NCBI GenBank assembly: GCA_021737275.1
Contig: JAIPEE010000033.1
Coordinates: forward strand, 1 to 46,861
Direction: 5' to 3'
Source: Desulfobacterales bacterium
GTDB lineage: Bacteria; Desulfobacterota; Desulfobacteria; Desulfobacterales; JAIPEE01
Length of the DNA stretch: 46,861 nt
This document shows positions 8,181 to 17,645 of this stretch, piece after piece (within the stretch, counting starts at the first letter, position 1; each line of letters opens with the position of its first letter). The translations under genes were made by a program, and so were the position numbers. Under the pieces are notes generated by a model. That model was not told the origin of the DNA. It searched no databases and saw only the letters and a list, made by a program, of their open reading frames with translations.

Positions 8181-9521
8181 TCAGATAGTAAATTGCTTAG
8201 AGTACTGTGCAAAAAAATTATTTTGTGTAGCCAATGTATCAAGTGGTGATTGATTCCAAAAACCTAATTTAGACGATCTGTGTTGGAGAACGTAGAGTAC
8301 GCCTAACAAAAACCAGAAATGATCCAAACCAAAAACAGCAGAGCTCATGCCAGCTCCCAAAAAAACAAAAAAAGTAATGAAGCCCGCAATAGAAAATGGG
8401 CCACTAATGCGAGTCTTTCGTCTCTTCCAGAAATTGTAAAAAATTAAGAACATAATTAAAGAAAATAATATTGCGCTTGGTAGCCCAAATTGAACAGCTA
8501 AAAATAAAAAGTTATTATGAGCAGCTTTCCCCTTTGAAAGGTCATCTCCGAATAAACCTGTATTTTCCATCAATTTGTTGAATGATCCTGCACCAGTTCC
8601 AGTTATAGGATGCTCTTTGATTAAACTCAGGGAAGTCAGAAGCATAATTATCCTTTTCTGGTTCTCAATGCTTTCAAGCCTGCTAAATCTTTCTTTTAGT
8701 TTATCAGTTACACCACCCATAATTATAAGGCTTACAACCATAACAAAGATTGCGGTCACTGCAATAAATTTTTTACCATACAAATAACCAGCTAAAACAA
8801 AAACTGTTATGACCATAACAATAGCCATACGTGAAACAGATGTGAAAATTGTAACTGCACCAACGAATAAACAAAAATATAATAAATTCTTTTTTATACC
8901 TGTAAATAGAGGTAATGAAGCAAATAATATTGGAAATGATAAATAAAGATACCTTGAATACATATTGGGGTTCCTGAAGATAGTTCCCTGAAAACCTTCA
9001 GCAGTTATAAAAAAAGTTTGGAATTCACGAAGCGCCATAGGTGATCGCAAAAAAAACATACATGCCAAGGCTGTTAAAATTGAAATGATTTGACCAAGTA
9101 GTATAAAATTTAATACTTTAAAGAGGTCTTTCTTGTTATTTAAGAACGTGCCACATGAGAGCACAAATAAAAATCCAAGTATAGCTTTCATAGTATCTTT
9201 AAGATTATTAAAAAAAGAGACATCATTACCCACAAAGAAATGATAAGAACTAATGCATAAAATCCATGTTAAATATGCTGAAATGAATAGAAAAACATTC
9301 GGCATATAATTATTAAATATACCAGTACGTTTACTAATAGAAAAATTAGCGATGGCAATGGAAGTTAATCCAATCATTGCAAGTTCACTTGGAGTTATAA
9401 CTAAAATTCTTGTATTGTCGAATATTGTAAGAAGAGGAAAGGTATAAAAAATAACTTTGGGTTTGAAAAACAAACCTACTGCAACATACAAATATATTAT
9501 TATAAAAATTAAATTAATCAT
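8181..9521 (-). CDS. O-antigen ligase / polysaccharide polymerase-like membrane protein
   Basis: A polytopic protein of about 446 residues with roughly ten or more hydrophobic segments. It has one larger loop between later helices containing SLSLIKEHPITGTGAGSFN, the Wzy/WaaL signature region with the usual HP.TG.G pattern, then AAHNNFLFLAVQFGLP. Proteins of this family either polymerise repeat units or join glycan to lipid A or another acceptor at the periplasmic face. Which of the two cannot be read here. The ATG at 9521 lies one codon inside a TTG. It ends an operon-like run of minus-strand glycan genes, 18 bases after the GT2 stop. Confidence 0.82.
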   Translation of the reverse strand: MINLIFIIIYLYVAVGLFFKPKVIFYTFPLLTIFDNTRILVITPSELAMIGLTSIAIANFSISKRTGIFNNYMPNVFLFISAYLTWILCISSYHFFVGNDVSFFNNLKDTMKAILGFLFVLSCGTFLNNKKDLFKVLNFILLGQIISILTALACMFFLRSPMALREFQTFFITAEGFQGTIFRNPNMYSRYLYLSFPILFASLPLFTGIKKNLLYFCLFVGAVTIFTSVSRMAIVMVITVFVLAGYLYGKKFIAVTAIFVMVVSLIIMGGVTDKLKERFSRLESIENQKRIIMLLTSLSLIKEHPITGTGAGSFNKLMENTGLFGDDLSKGKAAHNNFLFLAVQFGLPSAILFSLIMFLIFYNFWKRRKTRISGPFSIAGFITFFVFLGAGMSSAVFGLDHFWFLLGVLYVLQHRSSKLGFWNQSPLDTLATQNNFFAQYSKQFTI

Positions 9522-9539
9522 CAAATATGAAAATAAAAA

Positions 9540-10697
9540 TTAAATTCGTGTTACATAACCAGTTGCACGTTTATTTGTTAATGCTTGTATAACCCCTATA
9601 CCTCGAGCAAGATTTAAGACAAAAAAAGAAAGTGCTATTGAACCTAAACGGAATCGAAAAGTACAATTATTTGTAAAGTAGCCCACAATTGATAAAAGGG
9701 AAAAGGCCAATAGAATTAACAAAACAATTTGAGATAGAAAACTATCAAAAAATGTAATAGTGGATGAGACGAAAGAACCCAAGAGAAAAAAAGGGCTAAG
9801 ATGGCGTCCTGTTTTATGAGAGAAGGAAGCGACAGCTATGCCAATAGAACTTTTTGATATTATTGCTGGAATTGAACGTTTAATGATACTGGTAAAACTC
9901 CGAGAGGTTTGTCTCACTCGAGTATGAAAGGCTGATTGGGGTGATTCAGAAATAATATCATGCGCGATGGCTTCAGGAACATATTGTATTCGAGAACCTT
10001 GAATAGCAAGCATAAGGGTGGCAGCATAATCAATGTCTTCCCATGGGTTCATGGAGCGAAACAAGCTTTTTCGGATTGCAGTACATGCACCAGTACCAAA
10101 ACATAGAATGCCTAACTGACTTTCGGCAATACGGATAGCTTCTTCCATTTTCCAATAAAGCCCAGCTGATTCACTTATGCCGGTCTTGCCTGCATTGTCA
10201 TAAAGAATTCTTCCAACAGTACATCCAATTTGTTTATTTGCAAAAGGTTTAACAAGATTTGACAAGCAGTCAGGTTCGAAATTAGTTTCAGCATCTGTAA
10301 AAATAATAATTTTATGTTTGCACTTGGGTACAGTGTCATTATGAACCATTGCGCGACCCCTGCTAACGTGATATTTTATGGCTCTGATATTATCCATATT
10401 GAAAGAGTCCACAACTTCAGCCGTAGTGTCAGTTGATCCATCTGACCCAACTAAGATTTCTATTTCACCGGGGTAGTCTGAATTAAGTAGGTTAATAATG
10501 CGTTGCTTTATAACTTTTTCTTCGTTTCGTGCTGCTATGATAATTGAAATACCTGGCCATTCTTTAAAAGTGTTGTTTTCAATAAATGATGTAGTTTTAA
10601 GTCGAGAGATAACAATAATAACAAGAGGATAGATAAGCCAAACATATCCAAGTAAGAGTATACAAAACAGCATAAAAATAATCATAGTTTTATCCAT
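9540..10697 (-). CDS. Membrane-associated GT2 glycosyltransferase
   Basis: A 385-residue enzyme with an N-terminal membrane helix, a cytosolic GT2 domain and three or four C-terminal hydrophobic segments. GT2 motifs are clear: SIIIAARNEE, VGSDGSTDTT, the metal-binding DAE in IFTDAETNF, WEDIDYA, and RVRQTSRSF corresponding to the QxxRW region of processive enzymes. It resembles the family that builds exopolysaccharide chains. Its start overlaps the stop of the upstream GT4 gene by 16 bases, so the two are probably co-translated. Donor and acceptor are unknown. Confidence 0.85.
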   Translation of the reverse strand: MDKTMIIFMLFCILLLGYVWLIYPLVIIVISRLKTTSFIENNTFKEWPGISIIIAARNEEKVIKQRIINLLNSDYPGEIEILVGSDGSTDTTAEVVDSFNMDNIRAIKYHVSRGRAMVHNDTVPKCKHKIIIFTDAETNFEPDCLSNLVKPFANKQIGCTVGRILYDNAGKTGISESAGLYWKMEEAIRIAESQLGILCFGTGACTAIRKSLFRSMNPWEDIDYAATLMLAIQGSRIQYVPEAIAHDIISESPQSAFHTRVRQTSRSFTSIIKRSIPAIISKSSIGIAVASFSHKTGRHLSPFFLLGSFVSSTITFFDSFLSQIVLLILLAFSLLSIVGYFTNNCTFRFRLGSIALSFFVLNLARGIGVIQALTNKRATGYVTRI

Positions 10698-11986
10698 TGA
10701 CTTTCAAACCAATCTAAAAAAGTATGTCGTGAAAATAAGTGTTTATTTTGTGGTTTAATTAAGCAGTTATATTTTTTTCCAAAAATAAGTTTTTTCAGCA
10801 TGTTAACTATTTCTTCGACATTTTTTACTGAAACAGAGTAACCAAGCTGTAAATTTTTAACGATATCATTCTTATTTGTTTCAGAAACAAAGGCAACAAT
10901 CGGTAAATCCAAAGATATATACTCTGGAATTTTTGAAGGTATATTATCTGAAGGTAACGCTTTCTGAGCTTGGAACCAGAGAGCGGCATCTGCTCCAGTT
11001 GCCATATTGAATACTTCATTTTGAGGAAGATAAGAGTGAATTTTAACAGAAGATGTTAACCTCTTAGAATTGTGAATAATAGTTAAATCACTATCGATTA
11101 TATCTCCGAAAAAATCTACTCGAATCGATAGCGGATATTGTTCAAGAACTTTATCCAGTGCTTGTAAAAAAGTAGCAGCTGAATGATCCCCACCATAGAA
11201 ACGACCAATATGAACAAAGTGTAGTGTTTTGACATCATGTGAATAGGGAGAATAGATTTTGGGGAGAGGTATATTTATCAAATTTTCATTAAACCCCATA
11301 TTAGGTGCTAATAGCACTTTATTAGAAATTTTAAGACCAAAAGATTTGATAAAAAAATCAATACCCCCTGGTGTTATACCCGGAAAGGTTATAGCTTTTG
11401 TAGATGCATTCAGTGCATTGTGCTCAAAATAAAGGTTAAAGCGGCGAACCAATAGAGATGGGTGGAGTGTAGCGTTATTGCTCCATGGATCACGATAGCA
11501 AAGAAGCCAGGTAAGATAAGGCAATCGTTTTTTTAGATATAAACCCAAAAGGTGTGCGGAATTTGGCATCGACCAAGTAAATATGTGTGTATATTTTCGT
11601 TTTTTTGAAAACGTAAGTATTTTCTTTCTGTTAAAAAGATACCAAAATAAAGAAGGGTCTGGAAATGAGAGAAAAAAATTTGCAATACAACTATGATTAG
11701 AAGGGCGCATGCGCTTAATAGAAGATTTATCAGTTTTTTTCTGAAGTAAAAAACGTGAAAAAATTCTTAAGGGATCTTTTAAACTATAGCACTCATCAAC
11801 AATGTTGTAAATTTCAGATTTAAAACTATTCTGAATATCTGGTTCTTCATCAATGGTTACAATGTCAATATTGTGCCCAAGTTTTTTTAACCTGTAAAGA
11901 ATATCTAATATTTTTTCACGCCTACCATGGGCTTGTGGTCCAAAGATTCTAGTTATAAAAAGTGTATTTTTTGTTTTGTTAGACAT
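10682..11986 (-). CDS. GT4-type glycosyltransferase
   Basis: A 434-residue soluble or peripheral transferase of the GT-B fold. It opens with LFITRIFGPQAHGRREKILDIL, the strand and glycine region of the acceptor domain, and shows KLGHNIDIVTID. The C-terminal half has LHFVHIGRFYGGDHSAATFL and the donor-binding SKIPEYISLDLPIVAFV block; the usual Glu of the E(x7)E motif appears as PSKIPEY. It lies between the acetyltransferase and the GT2 gene in the same operon. A weak ribosome site precedes ATG 11986. The sugar it transfers is unknown. Confidence 0.8.
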   Translation of the reverse strand: MSNKTKNTLFITRIFGPQAHGRREKILDILYRLKKLGHNIDIVTIDEEPDIQNSFKSEIYNIVDECYSLKDPLRIFSRFLLQKKTDKSSIKRMRPSNHSCIANFFLSFPDPSLFWYLFNRKKILTFSKKRKYTHIFTWSMPNSAHLLGLYLKKRLPYLTWLLCYRDPWSNNATLHPSLLVRRFNLYFEHNALNASTKAITFPGITPGGIDFFIKSFGLKISNKVLLAPNMGFNENLINIPLPKIYSPYSHDVKTLHFVHIGRFYGGDHSAATFLQALDKVLEQYPLSIRVDFFGDIIDSDLTIIHNSKRLTSSVKIHSYLPQNEVFNMATGADAALWFQAQKALPSDNIPSKIPEYISLDLPIVAFVSETNKNDIVKNLQLGYSVSVKNVEEIVNMLKKLIFGKKYNCLIKPQNKHLFSRHTFLDWFESQWIKL

Positions 11987-12007
11987 AAACCTATAGTAAA
12001 GTTCAAT

Positions 12008-12586
12008 TTAACTTAAATACTTAACTACCTGAGCTGGATTTCCACCGACTATTGTCATTTCAGGGACATTATGCACAACAACGCTTCCAGCAGCAACAAT
12101 TGATCCTCTTCCAATATTTACGCCTTTTAAAATAATCGAATGCATGCCAATCCAAACGTAATCACCGATTTCGATAGGCTTTTTCTTAGATTTTTCCCAT
12201 GATATAAGATCACTAGTGTATCTGTGCTCTGCAATTTTGTATCTAGATTCAAAATTAACCGGATGATTATTATTGTCATAAATTGAAACACCATGAGCTA
12301 TCATTACACCACGGCCAATACGAATAAATTCTGCACATCCAATTCTACTACTTTTATTGATCAATGTGTTTTTCCCAATTTCAATATGCGAATTAGCACA
12401 AATAGTTGTATCTGCACCAATATAAGAACTTTGACCAATTACAAGACGACCTTTATTTCCAATAAAGATCTTCGTACCAAACCCGATTTTTGCTTCTGAT
12501 TGTATCTGAAGTCCAGAAAATTTTTTACACATATAGTAAGTATATAATGCATCTAATAAAATCTTTATATGCTTTTTAAATCTCAT
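12008..12586 (-). CDS. Hexapeptide-repeat acyltransferase (LbH family), probably sugar O-acetyltransferase
   Basis: A 192-residue left-handed beta-helix protein with repeated [LIV]-G-x4 hexapeptides from about residue 30 to 185 (IGFGTKIFIG, IGQSSYIGAD, IGRGVMIAHG). The loop DNNNHP holds the His expected to be catalytic. The C-terminal IGDYVWIGMHSIILKGVNIG and PAQVVKYL are typical of WcaF/maltose-acetyltransferase relatives. It would transfer an acetyl group from acetyl-CoA to a sugar of the polysaccharide. A GGAAGG ribosome site sits 8 bases before the ATG, and only 3 bases separate it from the preceding methyltransferase stop. Confidence 0.85.
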   Translation of the reverse strand: MRFKKHIKILLDALYTYYMCKKFSGLQIQSEAKIGFGTKIFIGNKGRLVIGQSSYIGADTTICANSHIEIGKNTLINKSSRIGCAEFIRIGRGVMIAHGVSIYDNNNHPVNFESRYKIAEHRYTSDLISWEKSKKKPIEIGDYVWIGMHSIILKGVNIGRGSIVAAGSVVVHNVPEMTIVGGNPAQVVKYLS

Positions 12587-12589
12587 TTT

Positions 12590-13303
12590 CTAAACCTTCC
12601 GTGCCACAATAACAAACTGATTTCGAAAAGAAGGAACCACTGAAAATATATTAATTAGAAGACGTTTTAAGTGATTTGATCCATTATATGAATTGAAATA
12701 ATAGGAATTCTCAATAGAAAAGCCAGCATATTCAAGCATTTCTTTTAATTCATGCATGTTATAGAGTATCACATGACCAAAAAAACCTTCATAAATTTTT
12801 GTCAGGTAAGCATTCAGAGGAGATTCATCAATGGTTTTTCCCAAAAGAGCTTTAAATCTATGCACTACATAACTTTTATTTGGTGTTTGAATTAATAGGC
12901 GGCCACCTGGTTTTAGGAGTTTCCATGAGTTTTCCAGATATTTTAAGGGATTATTAGCAAGATGCTCAATTACCGCAAAAGAAAGTGCAATATCATATGA
13001 ATATTGATATTCAACTATAGGTTTTTCAATATCAGCATCTATAATATGCCGATAATACTTGAGGTTAACTTCTGGTATTGATTTAGCAACGATATCGATT
13101 GCGTCCAATGTGATATTAGTAGTTTGTAAAAGCCAGCCAAGAGTTCCTGGGTATGCACCCAACTCTACACATATCGCTTGATTATATTTAAGTACTTCCT
13201 GTTGTATTATTTTACATAGAAAAGCAAGCCTACGAATTTGTTTATTTCTATAAATTGATCCATTTTCATTATCAAGACGGGATAAATTAAACTTATCAGT
13301 CAT
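12590..13303 (-). CDS. SAM-dependent methyltransferase (class I)
   Basis: A methyltransferase of about 237 residues with motif I ICVELGAYPGTLGWLL, an acidic residue at DAIDIV, the core helix YDIALSFAVIEHLANNP, and LLKPGGRLLIQTPN. This pattern is common in methyltransferases of polysaccharide loci that modify terminal sugars. I take the ATG at 13303; the frame extends three codons to a TTG. It is tightly followed by the acetyltransferase, so the two modifications may decorate the same glycan. Specificity is not visible. Confidence 0.8.
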   Translation of the reverse strand: MTDKFNLSRLDNENGSIYRNKQIRRLAFLCKIIQQEVLKYNQAICVELGAYPGTLGWLLQTTNITLDAIDIVAKSIPEVNLKYYRHIIDADIEKPIVEYQYSYDIALSFAVIEHLANNPLKYLENSWKLLKPGGRLLIQTPNKSYVVHRFKALLGKTIDESPLNAYLTKIYEGFFGHVILYNMHELKEMLEYAGFSIENSYYFNSYNGSNHLKRLLINIFSVVPSFRNQFVIVARKV

Positions 13304-13328
13304 AATCTTCAAAAAAAATCTTATGGTA

Positions 13329-13433
13329 GTTTGCTTGCAAACTATAGTTTACAATTATCGGCTATGAAAAGAGATATTTATAAAATAGACATATAGTAAA
13401 CGCCAAAAACATGATATTTATAAAATGTCTATT
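13329..13433. repeat. Cluster of palindromes and a direct repeat between flippase and methyltransferase genes
   Basis: GTTTGC-tt-GCAAAC (13329-13342) overlaps a perfect 12-bp palindrome AAACTATAGTTT (13339-13350). The direct repeat GATATTTATAAAAT occurs at 13373-13386 and 13413-13426. AATAGACAT (13384-13392) and ATGTCTATT (13425-13433) form a 9-bp inverted repeat. These could be operators or mRNA structure ahead of the methyltransferase gene. Confidence 0.45.
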
Positions 13434-13466
13434 ATGATGAAAATGAATTAGAGTAAATGATCCTTG

Positions 13467-14807
13467 TCATGATATTATAGGAATATAGCCTATCATAACG
13501 CCATACTTTAATTTAATATAAATTAAAGCGTATACATTCCAGAAAATATAACTAAACATTCCGACAATAGCTGCACCATTTATTCCGTATATAGGTATCA
13601 CCCAGTAGCCTAAAAGTATAGTAATAACTGCAGTAGTAATTAGAATATTACGAAGCTTCATTTCATCGCCAGTCATGTTCATAAAACAAGCGTTCGAACC
13701 GGAAATAACATTTAAAAACTGACCAATTACCAAATAAACCATAGGTAAATATGCAACTGAAAATTCTTTACCATACAAAAAGGTTATAATGAATTTTCCA
13801 AAGACAATTAACGTACAAAGAATGGGCATTGTGATCCAAAAAATTAATTTGCTTGATTTCTTGGCAACATGAAAAAGTTCATCCATTTTTCCAGCATTAT
13901 ATAATTCTGAAAATTTTGATCCAGCCATAGAATTTATGCTTTGTAATACAAAAGCAGTTAAGGTTGATAGTTTAACTGCAAGGTCATAGTATCCGACCTC
14001 AGCTTCATTTCTGAATATGCCAAGCATGATCACGCCAGTCTGTCCTATGGCAAAAGCCATGGTTGTTGACATGAGCATTGGAAAAGAAATACCAAGGATC
14101 TTTTTTACAGTCATGGCATGAACTCTATCTGACAATTTTGAATTATTCTTAAAACTACGATCTATTATCAGAATTCCAATTAATGCTGTTATCATAAATG
14201 AGAAAAAAAAAGCATAAACAGGATTATATTGGTTAAAAATTAAATACGTTAGTAAAGTCAAAATTATAAGATTGGATAAGGAAGGTAGCAACTGCATAAA
14301 GGCAAAAGTGCGAATAAGACGTAAGCCTCGTATCGCTTGTGTGTTAAAAATCATAAGCGATTTAAAAACAATGAAAACCGAGGACAAGGAAAAAAAAACT
14401 GTAAGCTGAGGTTTGGCGAAGACTTTTATTGAAATTAAAGAAGATCCGAAATAAATAATGCATCCCGTGGTGACAGAGATAACAGCTACGAGATATAAAA
14501 TTTTACGATAAACATTATATGAAGAAGTGATTGAGTATTTAGTAATATGTTCGGGGATAAGTCTCAAAATAGAAGTGTTGGTACCTAATACTGTAAAAAT
14601 TGTAACAAGCATAAAAAATGAGTTAAGCATGGCAACGACACCCATTACTTCAGCACCATAAACTCTTGCAATAATTATACTTATGATCATCGCTATTCCG
14701 GTAGAAATAACACGAGATCCCATGGCCCATACAGTACCGGTTAAAATTTCAGAGAATTTTTTATCAGATATAAGATTATGAAATTTATGCTTTAAAAAGT
14801 TTATCAT
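13467..14807 (-). CDS. Oligosaccharide flippase (Wzx-like, MOP superfamily)
   Basis: A 446-residue protein with about twelve hydrophobic segments spread over its whole length. The N-terminal FSEILTGTVWAMGSRVISTGIAM and the arrangement of helices are typical of polysaccharide export flippases. These move an undecaprenyl-diphosphate-linked repeat unit from the cytoplasmic to the periplasmic face of the inner membrane. Together with the initiating transferase and the ligase/polymerase-like protein in this window it makes a Wzx/Wzy-type pathway likely. Specificity for one glycan cannot be inferred. Confidence 0.87.
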   Translation of the reverse strand: MINFLKHKFHNLISDKKFSEILTGTVWAMGSRVISTGIAMIISIIIARVYGAEVMGVVAMLNSFFMLVTIFTVLGTNTSILRLIPEHITKYSITSSYNVYRKILYLVAVISVTTGCIIYFGSSLISIKVFAKPQLTVFFSLSSVFIVFKSLMIFNTQAIRGLRLIRTFAFMQLLPSLSNLIILTLLTYLIFNQYNPVYAFFFSFMITALIGILIIDRSFKNNSKLSDRVHAMTVKKILGISFPMLMSTTMAFAIGQTGVIMLGIFRNEAEVGYYDLAVKLSTLTAFVLQSINSMAGSKFSELYNAGKMDELFHVAKKSSKLIFWITMPILCTLIVFGKFIITFLYGKEFSVAYLPMVYLVIGQFLNVISGSNACFMNMTGDEMKLRNILITTAVITILLGYWVIPIYGINGAAIVGMFSYIFWNVYALIYIKLKYGVMIGYIPIIS

Positions 14808-14915
14808 TCAACAAAAAAAGAAAATAATAATAAGTTAAATTCAGTTCAGAGTGATGAGTTTAATAACATTAGTTAGTATCTGAAAAAATCATTAAAATAC
14901 AATAAGGAGAAAAAA

Positions 14916-14933
14916 GTTAGGAGTGAGGAGTTG
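14916..14933. repeat. Purine-rich intergenic repeat (GAG-rich heptad type)
   Basis: GTTAGGAGTGAGGAGTTG lies between the flippase and the sulfoquinovose synthase genes. It belongs with similar tracts at 16227-16341, 17461-17645 and 20808-20840. Confidence 0.5.
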
Positions 14934-14986
14934 AAAAACACCTCAGTACTAATGAAGTAGCCCATCGCTCGGTATTATTCGATGGC

Positions 14987-16171
14987 TCACCAACGAATAC
15001 CCTTAAAAATAACATCCTTTCTAATATTGTCTTTAAACCCGTCAACAATCCGAAACATATCCGTCATAACTTCATCGGTCAGATAGTGGGGTTCGACACC
15101 AATATCAATCAGGCCTTGATATGTGGGATTGTAATAATGTTCTTCGGCTTCTTTTCGGGGGTTTTCGATGTGGTCTACTTTTACATCATATCCCAGAGAG
15201 ACACCAACTTTTTGGACTTTTTCTGCCAGATCATTGGCGCTGAACGTTTCCATGATCTGGTTGAAGATGCGGAGTTCACTTTTTTGTGCGGGTGTCTTTT
15301 CTGACATATGGACGCACTGGAGCGTGTCGTTGATATTCAGATAGCCCCGTGTCTGACCGCCTTTGCCGTAGACCGTGAGCGGATAGTCCACAATGGATTG
15401 AACAATAAAACGGTTGAGGATGGTTCCGAAAACCTCATCGTAGTTAAATATGGTTCTGAGACGGTTATCAATTTTGGACTCTTCGGTCTCAATGCCGTAA
15501 ACCGGACCCTGCATGAGGTCCGTTACCCGAAGATCCCACATACGGACGCCAAACCACATCAGGTCCGTATCCATGATTTTGGTCGTGTGATAAATGGAGC
15601 CGGCCTGGCGCGGGAAGAGGAACTTGTCTTTTTTACCCTTATGCTCAATCTCCAGCCAACCCTCTTCAATATCAATATTGGGCGTACCGTATTCACCCAT
15701 GGTGCCGAGTTTGACAATATGTGTATCACGTGAAAAATCCCTGGCAGCAAACATGAGATTGTTGGTTACAATCAGGTTATTGAATATGGTTGTATTGGCA
15801 TGGTTATAATCAATAAGAGAGTAGGGCGCAGAAGGCTGCTCTGCATAATGGATAACGGTCTCAGGGATTCCGGCAAACTTGTCATCTATGGCCCAGGTAT
15901 ATTCGACTGTTCCATTAAAGAATGATCGCATCACTTCAGGATCTGTCAGATCTCCAACAACCACCTTGATTTTTTTCCCGGTAAGTTCGTGCCATATTTT
16001 AGCCCGTTCAACTAATGTCGGAACCGGATAAAGCATGCCGACATCAAGTGCTGCACAGGCATTTCTGCGAAAATAGTTATCCACAACTGTTACGTCATAA
16101 CCGCGTTCAGAAAAATACATGGCTGTCGGCCAACCGAGGTAGCCGTCGCCGCCGAGTATCAATATTGACAT
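14987..16171 (-). CDS. sqdB: UDP-sulfoquinovose synthase (SQD1/SqdB family), copy 1
   Basis: A 394-residue extended SDR. The NAD motif is ILGGDGYLGWPTAM at about residues 4-17, where SQD1 proteins have the unusual GWPT in place of the usual epimerase sequence. Further family signatures are TMGEYGTPNIDIEEG, the catalytic SIYHTTK (Tyr-His-x-x-Lys), FGTILNRFIVQ, DYPLTVYGKGGQTRGYLNI and PRKEAEEHYYNP. SQD1 enzymes make UDP-6-sulfoquinovose from UDP-glucose and sulfite. The match is extensive, so the reaction is likely, though the end use need not be sulfolipid. An AAGG site precedes ATG 16171. A second homologue lies at 40422-41639. Confidence 0.85.
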   Translation of the reverse strand: MSILILGGDGYLGWPTAMYFSERGYDVTVVDNYFRRNACAALDVGMLYPVPTLVERAKIWHELTGKKIKVVVGDLTDPEVMRSFFNGTVEYTWAIDDKFAGIPETVIHYAEQPSAPYSLIDYNHANTTIFNNLIVTNNLMFAARDFSRDTHIVKLGTMGEYGTPNIDIEEGWLEIEHKGKKDKFLFPRQAGSIYHTTKIMDTDLMWFGVRMWDLRVTDLMQGPVYGIETEESKIDNRLRTIFNYDEVFGTILNRFIVQSIVDYPLTVYGKGGQTRGYLNINDTLQCVHMSEKTPAQKSELRIFNQIMETFSANDLAEKVQKVGVSLGYDVKVDHIENPRKEAEEHYYNPTYQGLIDIGVEPHYLTDEVMTDMFRIVDGFKDNIRKDVIFKGIRW

Positions 16172-16226
16172 GGGAGAACCTTTTTAGATGGTAGCATTAT
16201 AATAACGTTTAAGTATTTTTGAAAAA

Positions 16227-16341
16227 GTGCTGAGTTAAAAGAATAGTTCTAGGCTATGCGTACTGAGTGCTGAGTGAAAAAAAATATATTAAAAGTTGAT
16301 AAAGGATAAACTTTTATGGTTTTTCGCTCATCGCTCAGTAC
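16227..16341. repeat. CTGAG-type intergenic repeats
   Basis: GTGCTGAGTT (16227-16236), GTACTGAGTGCTGAGTG (16260-16276) and, in the opposite sense, CGCTCATCGCTCAGTAC (16325-16341) are variants of one motif. They fill the gap between the sulfoquinovose synthase and the dehydratase; the last runs into the dehydratase 3' end. Confidence 0.5.
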
Positions 16342-17431
16342 TTTTTTCCCCATTGGGCCAATACCTCTCTGCTGGATGCTGAAGATCCGTTACATCTTCT
16401 GTGAGCAGATCATTATCGTACAGAAAAGCTTTCAGTTCTTCTTTAGACAGTGGTGTTTCATTGGCGGAATTATAGGGGTTGGTTACTGTTTTAGATTTTA
16501 GCCCCTTGTAATCAATGGCGTCGTTGGCATATGATCCATTAAGAGCAGGAAGAACCACAAAATATCGTTCAAGTTCCCATGATCTTCTGGTTTCTTCGAT
16601 GCTCATAAGCTCTTCATACATCTTTTCACCCGGCTTGGTGCCGATAATCTCAATATTGATGTTGTCAGGATTGTGACCATATTGGGGGGCGAGTTCCGTT
16701 ATCATAATTTCTGCAAGATCTTTTATGCGAATGACGGGCATTTTGGTTACAAAAACCTCTCCGCCCCTGGAAAGTTCTGCTGAATCAATTACAAGCCGGA
16801 CAGCACCTTTGATACTCATGATGAACCGGGTCATTTCAGGATCGGTCAGCGTGATCGGGCCACCATTTTTAATCTGTTCACGGAAGATGGGAATAACAGA
16901 CCCCCTTGATCCCAGAACATTGCCAAAACGTGTCGAAGCAAGCATGGGTCCCTCTTCACGGAGATTGCTGAATGCGGCGGTCATCAGGCGCTCGCCCATA
17001 AGCTTTGACGTGCCCATTACATTCGTTGGATTTACCGCTTTATCCGAACTGGTAAAGATCACTTTTTCGACATTATTTGCCGCTGCGGCTCTTATGATAT
17101 TCTGAACACCGATGATATTGGTCTGAACAGCTTCAAATGGAGATCTTTCACAGAGAATAACATGTTTGAAAGCAGCAGTGTGAAAAACCACATTGATATC
17201 TTTCATTTTACGGCGCAGCTTTTCATGATCACGTGTATCTGCCAGAAAAAACGAGCTTTGGGAGAACTTTGAATATTTCTGTTCCAGAAAAAACAGATCA
17301 CTTTCATTATTATCTAGCGCGACCAGCTCCTTAACCTGATGATCTTCGAGAAGCTGCTTCACCAGTTCACGCCCGACAGTGCCGCATGCGCCGGTAACTA
17401 AAACTGTTTTTGATTCAAGAAATGAAGGCAT
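16328..17431 (-). CDS. UDP-N-acetylglucosamine 4,6-dehydratase-like enzyme (short CapD/FnlA/PseB type)
   Basis: A soluble extended SDR of 367 residues starting MPSFLESKTVLVTG. The NAD motif is VTGACGTVGREL, and the block TSSDKAVNPTNVMGTSK is the DK...MGxxK active site typical of inverting or retaining 4,6-dehydratases, where Met replaces the usual Tyr. Also seen are STRFGNVLGSRGSVIP and GTKPGEKMYEEL. It would make a UDP-4-keto-6-deoxy sugar, the start of several amino- or deoxy-sugars. The frame runs 47 codons further upstream (to 17572), but that stretch is translated repeat DNA. ATG 17431 has AGGAT 8 bases upstream, so I prefer it. Confidence 0.87.
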   Translation of the reverse strand: MPSFLESKTVLVTGACGTVGRELVKQLLEDHQVKELVALDNNESDLFFLEQKYSKFSQSSFFLADTRDHEKLRRKMKDINVVFHTAAFKHVILCERSPFEAVQTNIIGVQNIIRAAAANNVEKVIFTSSDKAVNPTNVMGTSKLMGERLMTAAFSNLREEGPMLASTRFGNVLGSRGSVIPIFREQIKNGGPITLTDPEMTRFIMSIKGAVRLVIDSAELSRGGEVFVTKMPVIRIKDLAEIMITELAPQYGHNPDNINIEIIGTKPGEKMYEELMSIEETRRSWELERYFVVLPALNGSYANDAIDYKGLKSKTVTNPYNSANETPLSKEELKAFLYDNDLLTEDVTDLQHPAERYWPNGEKSTER

Positions 17432-17460
17432 TTTTGAAATCCTTTTAAAATCAGAAAGGA

Positions 17461-17645
17461 GTGAAAAGTTAGGAGTTAGGAGAAAAAACAAAAGCACTGA
17501 GCAAGAAAAGTGCTGAGCGATGAGTACTGAGAAAACCTGGTTAGGAGTTAGGAGAAAAAAAGACAAACGCATTTGACCTTCCCCTCACTCCTCACCGGGT
17601 TTTCCTCTCCTCACACCTTACCCCTTACACCTCACTGGGTTTCCA
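17461..17645. repeat. Purine-rich tandem and inverted intergenic repeats
   Basis: A direct repeat GTTAGGAGTTAGGAGAAAA occurs at 17468-17486 and 17540-17558, with GAGCGATGAGTACTGAG between. Downstream the strand bias flips to pyrimidine-rich CTCACTCCTCACCGGGTTTTC (17584-17604), which is nearly the reverse complement of GAAAACCTGGTTAGGAG (17531-17547). The tract therefore can fold into a long imperfect hairpin. It separates the regulator gene from the dehydratase gene. Confidence 0.6.

Noticed and set aside
17432-17572. N-terminal extension of the 4,6-dehydratase (frame open to 17572)
   Set aside because: The extra 47 codons translate the purine-rich repeats (LFFLLTPN occurs twice) and have no good ribosome site; ATG 17431 starts right before the NAD motif.
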